DNA of 64,000 nt, taken from assembly GCA_009193035.1 (NCBI GenBank), contig SWDT01000009.1, positions 518,962 through 582,961 on the forward strand, in the 5' to 3' direction. Below the pieces are notes generated by a model. It made no database searches and was not told the DNA's origin. It saw nothing but the letters and a program-made list of their open reading frames with translations. This document shows positions 54,901 to 64,000 of this stretch, piece by piece (position 1 is the stretch's first letter; every line of letters starts with the position of its first letter). The position numbers were made by a program, and so were the translations under genes. The DNA is from Halicephalobus mephisto. Taxonomy: Eukaryota > Nematoda > Chromadorea > Rhabditida > Panagrolaimidae.

Positions 54901-56559
54901 AATCTTCTAAATTATAAAATTCTGAAATCATAAAATTTAATTTTTTATTAAATTTTTAAATCTGAAAACAAATTTTAAACATTTTTGTAAAATTTTTCTG
55001 AATCGTGAGATTCTGAAGACGAATTTATAATATTATATTTTTAAATGAATTTTTAAAATCAGGATTACGGGAATTCGAAAAAGGATTTGTAATTTTAAAT
55101 TATTTCGTAATTTATTTATAAAATTTTAGATTTTCGAAATTTAAAAATTTTTTACTTTTAAAATTAAAGAAAAATTTCATTTTTCAAGTTTTTTAAAATT
55201 AAAGAAATTTAAAAAATTTATTTTTATTTTTAAAATTTTAAAATTAAGAAAAATTTTTTTTTAAATTTTTAAAATTAAATTTTTTTACTTTTAATATTTA
55301 TTTTTATTTTTAAAATTTTTAATTTTTTTTTAATTTTTAAAATTATAATTTTTATTTTTTTAAAATTTTTTAACTTTTAATATTTATTTTTATTTTTAAA
55401 TTTTATATTTTTTTAAATTTTTATTTTTTGTAAATTTTTAAATTTTTTAACTTTTAATATTTATTTTTATTTTTAAAATTTTTAATTTTTTTTAATTTTT
55501 AAAATTATAATTTTTTTTAATTTTTTTACTTTTAATATTTTCAGCCATTTTCGATCCAGATTTGTCCTTTAGGATAGTGATTGATGACTTGATTTGGATA
55601 TTCAGCAAGATTTATGAGATCTTTGTTGAATTTTGAAATTTATAATGGAAAATTTCGAATTTTGTTTTTATTAAATTAACTAGTAATTTCGAAATTCCTA
55701 AAAACGAAAAATTATTATTTTTAATCTTAAATTTTTTTCTCCAAAAACGGTCCTTGTTTTGATTTTTCCGTCGGAATTTCCTTTCCAAGAAAAAGGACAA
55801 ACTTTCCATAATTCATGGGCCGACCGACTCGCGTGAGTTGAGCCAAATTTAAAATCGATCAATCGGTTCAAAATTTTTCTTTTTAAATTTACCTTTAATA
55901 TAAGTATTTAAAAATAATTTTATTTTTAATGTAAAATTTTTCTTTTTAAATTTACCTTTAATATAAATATTTAAAAATTGTTTTATTTTTCATATAAAAT
56001 TTAAAAAAAATTTATTTTCAATGTAAATTATTAAAAATTATTTTATTTTTAATATAAAATTTATTTTTCATATAAAATTTTTCTTTCTAAATTTACCTTT
56101 AATATAAGTATTTAAAAATTGTTTTATTTTTAATGAGAAATTTATCTTTAATTTAAATAATTTGTTTTAAATTTTATGTAATTTTTTAAAAATTTTTATT
56201 TTCAATGTAATTTTTTGAATTTTATATTTTATGTAATTTTTTAAAAAATTTTTATTTTTAAAAAATTTTTTGAATTTTGTATTTTATGTAATTTTTTAAA
56301 AATTTTTATTTTCAATGTAATTTTTTGAATTTTATATTTTTTGTAAAAACTTCAATGACTACTGTATTGGATTTTTTTTAAGTATAGATGTATTTCCTGT
56401 TTTGGGAGATTGGAGGATTAATCCGTGTTCGATTCTACTGTAAGTGTCTGATGGGTTGTTTTTATAGACAGATTGGCTGATGAAAGAGGAACGTGAAATT
56501 CCAGTCTTTTGGTCAGATTACGTAAATGAGGATTTTAGAATCTGAATTTTTTGGATTTT

Positions 56560-57480
56560 CAGAAGTTAAATCACGAATTGTCATGGAAACAAATTTGAAT
56601 AATGTCCATTTTTTACGGTTAATGCTCAAGTTTGAATATTAAAAATCAAATTTAAATAATAACCAATGTATTTTCGGACATTGATCGAATTTGAAAATCC
56701 ATTGTAAAAATAGATACTATCGAAGTTTGGTTCTTTTGTTTTTTGAAAGTGCAAATTTGGATAGTGTTCATTTTTTACAATTGATGGTTGAATGTAGTCG
56801 CTATCCAAATTTGGTTCTACTTATTTTAAATAACATGTGCAATTTTGGATAGTGACTAGATTTAGTGATTAATTTCAGAAAATAGACACTATCCAAATTT
56901 GGTTCTACTTATTTTAAATAACATGTGCAATTTTGGATAGTAACTAGATTTAGTGATTAATTTCAGAAAATAAACACTATCCAAATTTGGTTCTATTTAT
57001 TTTCAACAACGTGTGCAATCTTGGATAGTGACTAGATTCAGTGATTAATCATAAAAAACAGACACTATTCAGAAATTTTTTTATAAATAAATAACCAATA
57101 TCGGATAGTGTCTAATTGATTGTCCTTTTAGTCACTATCCAAGTTTGGTTCTACTTATTTTAAATAACATGTGCAATTTTGGATAGTGACTAGATTTAGT
57201 GATTAATTTCGGGAAACAAACACTATCCAAATTTGGTTCTATTTATTTTAAATAACGTGTGGAATCTCGGATAGTGACTAGATTTAGTGATTAATCATAA
57301 AAAACAGATATTATCCAAAACTTTTTAAAAATTGAATAGTGTTCATTTTTACGATTGTCAAATTCAATCATTGAGTTTTGTTTTTCCGATTTTTAATGAC
57401 GAATTTTGGATAGTGATTAAATTCGACAATTAACTGTCGAAAATAGACACTGTCCGATTTTGGGTTTTTTGAATGATCCA
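56560..57480. repeat. GGATAGTGACT palindrome cluster C, 88-bp period
   Basis: GGATAGTRAC recurs at 56847, 56935, 57023, 57181 and 57269; neighbouring intervals are 88 bp except one of 158. Each unit has ACACTATCC in opposite sense about 50 bp later, plus TTTAAATAACATGTGCAAT. Confidence 0.92.
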
Positions 57481-58039
57481 TCTGATCATGGTTGTCTTCG
57501 AAATTTTTTCGAGTTTTTATATTTTTCACCTTCACCTTCGTCGATCAATCTTCTTCCACCAAATCCGATTCTGCGGAAAGTCAACTTTACCGCCCAAAAT
57601 TTTTTCGAATTTTAATACAAAAACGAAAAATTTTTGAAAAAAACAAATAAACGGTCATCGTTAATGACCTTTAATCCGGGTTTCGGAAGCACTTGGAGTT
57701 CTTCGAGTGTCTGAACAAGTCGAGAAAATTTAATGGAATGTTCTTTTTATTTTTCGATCGATTTAACCGTAAGACAGATCGAAAACGAATTTTTTGAGTT
57801 GTCAACTAATTTGGAAAAACGGGTAAAATTCGGTTGAAGAGTTTTATGAATTTAGGATAGTGATCAGAACTGTCGAATTTTCAAAATTTTTGATCTTCGA
57901 ATTTAAATTAATCCGAAATTTCTGATTTTCAAACTTATAGTAATTTGAAATTTTCGAATTTAAATTAATCCGAAATTGATTCAAAATTCGATTTGAGAAT
58001 TCAAAAATCAACAATGTTGATAATTATCAATTGGGGTAA

Positions 58040-58350
58040 TAATTTAAAAAAATTATTTGTAAAAAATACACTATTCAATTTTAATGTTTTTATTACTCCA
58101 TTTTTCAGTCACTATCCAATTTCAATATTGTTCACTGAGAAAGTGAACTTGGATAGTGCCTAGAAATAATTGTAAAAAATACACTATCCAATTTTGGTAT
58201 TGTTATTACTCCATTTTTCAATCACTATCCAATTTCGATATTGTTTACTAAGAAAGTGAACTTGGATAGTGCCTAGAAATAATTGTAAAAAATACACTAT
58301 CCAATTTTGGTATTGTTATTACTCCATTTTTCAGTCACTATCCAATTGAC
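58040..58350. repeat. GGATAGTGACT palindrome cluster D
   Basis: Two near-identical units of about 120 bp contain AACTTGGATAGTGCCTAG and ACACTATCCAATTTTGG, then TTTTTCARTCACTATCCAAT. Same motif family as the other clusters with a different spacer. Confidence 0.88.
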
Positions 58351-58699
58351 CAATATTTTGATTTCCAGACCGCATTTCCTGTTTATCGACTTTGTTTGCT
58401 TAAGTTTATGTCAAATCTGTCAAAAACCCCTCTATTTAAAACAGGATTCTGGTTTCACTTTTTGATTTCCAACTTGAAATCTCCAGGATTTTGTCTTTGC
58501 GCAATTTCGAGAGCAAAGCAAATTCCGAGCTTGCTCCAGACTGGTTCAGCTCCTTCGAACCGTCTCAATCAAATTTCCAATCAATCATGTCTTTTTCGCG
58601 AATCAACTTTGAGCATGTAATCAGAGTCTGAAGGCTGTACTGAGAAATCAGAAAGAATCATCTTTAGTCAATTTTAGATCAAAAAAAGAATTCGTGACA

Positions 58700-59110
58700 G
58701 GACCAAGGAGAATGGTACTTTACAAAATTTGTAATTTCTTATTTTTAATATTTTCGCTTTGGGACCGGAAGTAAATAATAATATACAAAATTTATAATTT
58801 CTTATTTTTTAATATTTTCGTGTCGAGACCGGAAGTAAATAATAATATACAAAATTTATAATTTCTTATTTTTTTAAGAATTTTCGCTTCGGGACCGAAA
58901 ATGGGTAATAATTTACAAAATTTGTAATTTCTTATTTTTTAATATCTTCGTGTCGAGACCGGAAGTAAATAATAATTTACAAAATTTATAATTTCTTATT
59001 TTTAAATATTTTCGTGTCGAGACCGGAAGTAAATAATCATTTACAAAATTTGTAATTTCTTATTTTTTAAGAATTTTCGTGTCGAGACCGAAAAGTAAAA
59101 ATTTACAAGT
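58700..59110. repeat. 64-bp tandem repeat
   Basis: GACCGGAAG or GACCGAAA recurs at 58763, 58827, 58893 and 58957 and onward, a period of 64-66 bp and about six copies. Each unit has TTTTCGTGTCGAGACC or TTTTCGCTTYGGGACC followed by AATTTCTTATTTTT. Confidence 0.9.
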
Positions 59111-59519
59111 TATATATTATCTCATTTTCGTGATGGGACCAAAAAATCAAAAAATTATGTATTTTTGAATTTTCCAATTGAGATAAAAAAATATAATTTT
59201 AATTTTTTTAATTTTTTAAAAATAATTTTTAAACTTTTTTGAAAACTCATTTGTCATTTTATTTTTTCAACATTTAAGTGATAAAAAAGTCAACTTTGTG
59301 TTTAAACAAAAATTCAACTAAAAATTGTTTTATAATTTTCCGACACAACAGCTGTTTGAGTCATGAACTTGTGACACATCCTGTTCTCGAAGGATGGAGG
59401 TCCTCGACGGAGGGTGGCAGTCGGGGACTACGTAACTAGATCATCAATCGATCAATAAAAAATCATGATATATATTTTTTGAAAAAATTGTTTCAAATCA
59501 CTTTTTTAAATTATCTTCA

Positions 59520-59990
59520 GTAAAAAAGGATAGTGACTGAAATAAAAGTATTTTTTAAAAATAGTCACTATCCAAAATTACTTTTCTGTAAAAAAAGGAT
59601 AGTGACTTAAAAGTAGTAACTTTCAGAAATAATCACTATCCAAGATTGTCTTCAATAAAAAAGAATAGTGACTAAAAGAAAAATAATTTTTAAAAATAAT
59701 CACTATCCAAAATTACTTTTCTGTAAAAAAAGGATAGTGACTGAAATAAAAATAATTTTCAGAAATAGTCACTATCCAAGATTGTCTTCAGTAAAAAGAA
59801 TAGTGACTGAAATAAAAATAATTTTCAGAAATAATCACTATCCAAGATTGTCTTTAATAAAAAAGGATAGTGACTAAAAGGAAAATAATTTTTAAAAATA
59901 ATCACTATCCAAAATTACTTTTCTGTAAAAAAGAATAGTGACTGAAATAAAAATAATTTTCAGAAATAGTCACTATCCAGTTTTACTTCT
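59520..59990. repeat. GGATAGTGACT palindrome cluster E, about 68-bp period
   Basis: About seven units of GRATAGTGACTRAAA followed some 30 bp later by ARTCACTATCCAA. Spacings are 66-70 bp (for example 59528, 59597, 59663, 59732). Very regular alternation of the two senses. Confidence 0.92.
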
Positions 59991-60269
59991 CAAACCTAAA
60001 ATTCAGTCTTTTTCTTGCCTTCACCTATTTTTTTAATTTATGAGGAAAACAACTTGTTTTCGGTGGGTCTTTTTGCTTGAGGTGTTCGGATAAGATTACA
60101 GAACATCATAAGTTCTGGAAATTTTCAGAAACTACCAAAATCACGTAAATATTGAATTTCATGATTTTCGGTTTTGAGGACTTCCGAAAATTCGTTTTAA
60201 AAATTTTTTTTGAATATTTTCGACAAATATTTTTATTTTTTGATTATCATGTAATTTTGATAATTTTAA

Positions 60270-60720
60270 CTTCAATTTTGCAGCTTATGGTCTCAACCGG
60301 AAAATCCCAATATTCGTGTCGAGATGGTTTTTTAAAGTTTTTTAAATTTTATTGTTTTTGATTTTTATAATTTTGAAATTTTCTAGAATTATGTAAAAAT
60401 TAAATTTTAATTTTTGCAGTTTTGGTCTTAACTGGAAAGTTTCAATATCTGTGTCGAGATGGTTTTTTAAAGTTTTTTTATTTTATTATTTTTGATTTTT
60501 ATAATACTATAATTTTTGAATTTTCTAGAATTCTATAAATACAAAATTATATAGTTTTGGTCCCAACTGGAAAGCCCTATTATCCGTGTCGAGATGGTTT
60601 TTTGGACTTTGTTCTAAAAATTTTTGATTTTTTATAATATTATAATTTCAGAGCTTCCCAGAATTTCATAAACACAAACCTCTACAGTTTTAGTCTCAAC
60701 TGGAAAGTTTGAAAATTTCT
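60270..60720. repeat. 135-bp tandem repeat
   Basis: GTGTCGAGATGGTTTTTT starts at 60316, 60451 and 60586, an exact 135-bp period. Units share TTTTGGTCYYAACTGGAAAG. The GTGTCGAGA core is shared with the 64-bp repeat at 58700. Confidence 0.92.
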
Positions 60721-61229
60721 CATCAGGACAATTTTTCGATTTTAAGAAAATTTTTTTACTTTTTAAAAAATTCTTAATTTTTTTAAAATTTTTAAATTGT
60801 TTGATTTTTTATTTTTTTTTTTAATTTTTTCAATTTTTTAAAATTTTTTGATTTTTAAAAATTTTCGATTTTTTATTTAAAATTTTTTGATTTTTAAAAA
60901 AATTTTTGATTTTTTATTTAAAATTTTTTGATTTTTTATAATAGTCTGATTATTTTAACAGCTTTGTTAACTTTTCAAAAACGTCAAGAACGGCTGTCAA
61001 TCGCCCACCCTCCGTTGCCATTCCTCAGAGTCATCAATCCACTTCTTTGATCTCGTTTCGGATGTGCTTCCGTCCCTTCTTCGAGAGCATGTTTGTCAAT
61101 CCCGGATCGTTTATCCACGGATCTCCGCTGGAGTTTAGTTGTTCTTTTTTACTTTTCTTTTTCGTTTGCTTTATTTTTTTAAAACACATTTAATTTTAAT
61201 AATTATTTTAAAATTTTCAATAGGATTTC

Positions 61230-61960
61230 TTAAAAGATTCCATTTCTTCGGATTGTGAAGTTTGGAGGCCAAAGTTCAAGGTTGAAATTTGAAGTTTTCG
61301 CTTCAAGACAGTTTTTATAGGTTTTTGTTTCGAAAACTTGTTCTTCGTTTTACGTGAATTGACAGAACCTGATATTTGGATATTCTGAATCTAAATGTGA
61401 CTCATAACTTACGTCTTAACATGAAAAATTAGAATTTCGACTTCGAATTTTGGGTTTCAATTTTAATAATATGGACCACAATGTTTCGTATTATCGGAAT
61501 CAGAATTCAGAATCCAAGACCGAAATTCTGATTTTTCGTGTTAAGAAACATCCATGGGTCTTTTCTATTTTAAAAATCTGTTTCATCTAAGTTCATGGCT
61601 GAAAATTAGCTAGATCCTTTTCATTCAAATATGATTCATAACTTACGTCTTAACATGAAAAATTAGAATTTCGATCTTGAATTCTGAATTTCAATTTTAA
61701 TAATATAAACCACAATGTTTCGTATTATCGGAATCAGAATTCAGAATTCAGGATTCAAAGTTAAAGTTTTCAGATTTTTACGTTATGATAACTTTTATAA
61801 ACTTTTTATTTCAAAAACTTATTCTGTTTTACGTGAATTGACAGAACCTGATATTTGGATATTCTGAATCTAAATGTGACTCATAACTTACGTATTAACA
61901 CGAAAAATTACAATTTCTACCTTGAATTCTGAATTTCAATTTTAATAATATAAACCACAA
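61230..61960. repeat. Long-period (about 240-bp) tandem repeat
   Basis: CTCATAACTTACGT or TTCATAACTTACGT recurs at about 61400, 61634 and 61879, with TAACATGAAAAATTAGAATTT and ATTTCAATTTTAATAATATR after each. About three copies. Confidence 0.85.
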
Positions 61961-62379
61961 AAAATTCCAAAATTTTTCGAAATTTTTTTTGAATTTTTAA
62001 ATTTTTCAAAAATTTATATTTTTAATTTCGAAAATTTCTAAAATTTTAAATTTTTCAAAAATTTATTAAAAACTTAAAATTTATATTTTTAATTTCGAAA
62101 ATTTCTAAAAAATTTAAAATTTATTTTTGTAATGGGATTTTTAAAATCGTGACTTAATTTACTTTTTTATTTAATGGATTAAGTTAACACCACTTGAATT
62201 TCTCTTTTTTCAAGTTTTTCAAAATCGGATTAAATTTTTTTGAGAATTTTTGCAGAGCTTTAAAGTTTACGTTTAGTTTAAAAAAATTTTTAATTTTTTA
62301 ATTAGATAATTAGAATTTCAAAGACAAATTAATTAGTCTAGACGGATCTAGTTGGAAGGATTATCTAGTTTCGACAGCA

Positions 62380-62990
62380 GTAAACTTGGATAGTAATTAT
62401 TTTTGACAATTTATCTAAAATAAACACTATCAAAAATTGATCCAGTTATAGCAATTTTGGATAGTGACTAATTTCAATAATTAATTTAGAAGTAGACACT
62501 ATCCAAGATTACTACTATTGGGTCATTTTTGGAAAGTGACGATTTTTAGCAATTAATTTAGAAATGATCACTATCCATAATTACTGTTATTGGGTTTTTG
62601 AAAAGTGACGATTTTTAATAATTAAATATTCAAAACAGTCACTATCCAAGATTAGTATCACTGAGTTGATTTTGGATAGTGACGATTTTTAGCAATTAAT
62701 CGTTAAAAGTAGTCACTATTCGAAATTAATACTATTGGGTCATTTTGGATAGTGATGACTTTTAACAATTAAATATTCAAAACAGTCACTATCCAAAATT
62801 ACTGTTATTGAGTCATTTTTGAAAAATGATGATTTTCAACAATTGATCGTTAAGAGCAGTCACTATCCGAGATTAGTATCACTAGGCTAATCTTGGATAA
62901 TGCTTATTTTTAGTAATTAATTTAAAACTAGATACTTTTAGGATTCTTTCCGCTAGAGTAATCTTGGATAATGGCCATCCGATGATTAAT
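62380..62990. repeat. GGATAGTGACT palindrome cluster F
   Basis: Units of TTTGGATAGTGACGATTTTTA and AGTCACTATCCAARATTA alternate every 80-90 bp, with TACTATTGGGTCATTTT or TATCACTGAGTT linkers. Right-hand copies decay. Confidence 0.9.
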
Positions 62991-63414
62991 CCGAAAATGT
63001 ACATTGCGGATTTTTTTCTGTATTATTTCTAAACTGTTACGTAATTTTTTATTTTAAAAAAAAACATGTTTTTTTTACAAAAAAATTTAAAATTACAAAT
63101 ATGGCTGACTGAGTAAGGATAAAAAAAACGGAATTTTCTTGAAAACAAACATGGAGCTTTTTTTCTTTTATCTCGTGCTCAATCTGCATCTCCATTTGCC
63201 TACCTGGCTTGTCTCTGCCGTTTTCCCCTCTGGCTCCCTCTCTGTTGCCGAACAAGCCATTAAAGGAACTTTCTTACGTATGTTCACATTGCGCGAAAAA
63301 ATTCCTTTACAACGTGATTTTAGTTTTTGTATTATTTTTAATAATTATTAATTTTAACGATGAACTACTATTTTTAATCATTATTAAATTTCTTAAAATA
63401 AGCCTCAGTAAGTA

Positions 63415-64000
63415 CACACTTGGATAGTGACTGAAGACGACGATTGATAGTCAAAAATAGACATTATCCGAAGTTATTTTCTCCGAAAATAAAGAGTAAT
63501 TTTTGATAGTGACTAAAAATAAATTATTAATTCTCGAAATTAGACACTATCCGAGTTTGCTTTTTTAGAATAGTACTGAATTTGGGTAGTGACTAAAAAG
63601 TAATTTATCGTCGAAAATTGGCACTATCCGAAATTATTTTCTTGGGAAATACAACAGTGAGCTTGGATAGTGACTGAAGAGAACGATCAATAGTCAAAAA
63701 TAAACATTATCCAAGGTTCGTTCTCTTCCCAAAGATGCAAAATTGGATAGTGACTGAAAATGAATTATTAATTCTTAAAATTGGACACTATCCGAGTTTG
63801 CTTTTTTAGAATAGTACTGAATTTGGATAGTGACTAAAAAGTAATTTATCCTCGAAAATGAGCACTATCCGAAATTACTTTTTTAAACAACAACCAGTAG
63901 CGAACTTGGATAGTGACTAAAAACAAACTACTAATTCTTAAAATTAAATACTATTCAAAATTACATTCTGATAATAAGAAAATCGGATAGTGACTAAATT
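63415..64000. repeat. GGATAGTGACT palindrome cluster G, inverted relative of cluster B
   Basis: Half sites alternate as in the other clusters. The stretch near 63550-63890 matches cluster B in reverse complement, including GAAATTATTTTCTTGGGAAA, AGAATAGTACTGAATTTGG and CTCGAAAATGAGCACTATCC. It continues beyond the window. Confidence 0.9.

Larger units (their letters stand above)
46991..64000. other. 17-kb gene-poor AT-rich repeat region
   Basis: I find no convincing coding sequence on either strand. The DNA alternates between An/Tn-rich stretches (for example 47200-47400, 50130-50460, 53340-53960, 55080-55550, 55880-56340, 60730-60950), tandem repeats of 64-148 bp, clusters of GGATAGTGACT palindromes, and short islands of ordinary composition at about 48300-48440, 52140-52290, 54000-54210, 57480-57790, 58370-58680, 59360-59460, 60960-61150 and 63160-63300. 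It may be a long intergenic region or a long intron of a gene outside the window. Small frames in the islands carry no family signature. Confidence 0.65.

Noticed and set aside
58396..58620. 74-codon frame in a composition island
   Set aside because: No family signature, no splice partners and no neighbouring exons in frame; kept only as part of the island observation.
59668..59877. Plus-strand frame with repeated peptides
   Set aside because: Simple translation of the palindromic cluster; the repeat period is not a multiple of three throughout and there is no start context.
63139..63351. Frame beginning MKTNMELFFFYLVLNLHLHL
   Set aside because: The start resembles a signal peptide, but the frame ends quickly in AT-rich DNA and no acceptor-linked exon was found; too weak to call.
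46991..64000. CRISPR-like spacing of direct repeats
   Set aside because: The repeats are palindromic satellite clusters in a nematode nuclear genome; spacers are themselves repeated and no prokaryotic genes are present.

Overview
The window is about 64 kb of nuclear DNA from a rhabditid nematode, most likely Caenorhabditis or a close relative. The evidence is very short GT-AG introns (one of 42 bp), splice-acceptor-like sites directly before several start codons (as used for spliced-leader trans-splicing), abutting or overlapping same-strand genes as in nematode operons, an expanded family of Str-type chemoreceptors, and close nematode versions of housekeeping genes. The species cannot be fixed from sequence alone. 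Base composition is strongly A/T rich outside the exons. All multi-exon models below were built by hand from splice signals, reading-frame continuity and remembered family patterns; none was checked by alignment or transcripts.

Layout. Positions 1-4451 are AT-rich non-coding sequence with tandem repeats. From 4452 to 15554 lies a compact housekeeping block: a six-EF-hand calumenin-type ER protein on the plus strand, converging on four minus-strand genes that read TMEM26-like membrane protein, PTPN1/PTPN2-type ER-anchored tyrosine phosphatase, RAE1/NPP-17 mRNA-export factor, and DNA polymerase epsilon subunit 2. From 16493 to 27495 there is a minus-strand array of five chemoreceptor-like GPCRs, each exactly 342 residues and each without introns, with an unrelated four-helix membrane protein inserted among them. 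The spacers hold duplicated 5' flanks, a solo LTR, a tRNA-like element and a small retroposon. From 28419 to 32733 is an eight-exon SulP/SLC26 anion transporter. From 33816 to 38189 are two paralogous secreted proteins with an SXP/RAL-2-like (DUF148-like) pattern.

A second compact housekeeping block runs from 40056 to 45771: Mediator subunit MED20, overlapped by 7 bp by a small unknown gene; DPH3 (diphthamide synthesis) on the plus strand; VPS25 (ESCRT-II), followed after 2 bp by TRMT61A (tRNA m1A58 methyltransferase); and ribosomal protein eS6. The VPS25/TRMT61A and unknown/MED20 pairs look like SL1-type operons.

From 45772 to the end (about 18 kb) I find no convincing coding sequence. It is extremely AT rich, with An/Tn runs, several tandem repeats of 64-148 bp, and at least seven clusters of a palindromic motif built from GGATAGTGACT and its complement AGTCACTATCC. 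Short stretches of normal base composition recur between the repeats and may be regulatory or non-coding exons of a gene outside the window.

The most unusual features are the intronless receptor array with signs of gene conversion, the long-range family of GGATAGTGACT palindromes including two copies about 11 kb apart in opposite orientation, the clean mobile-element insertions (solo LTR with CCTAC duplication; 189-bp retroposon with a 10-bp duplication and a matching empty site), and the near-zero or overlapping gene spacings.
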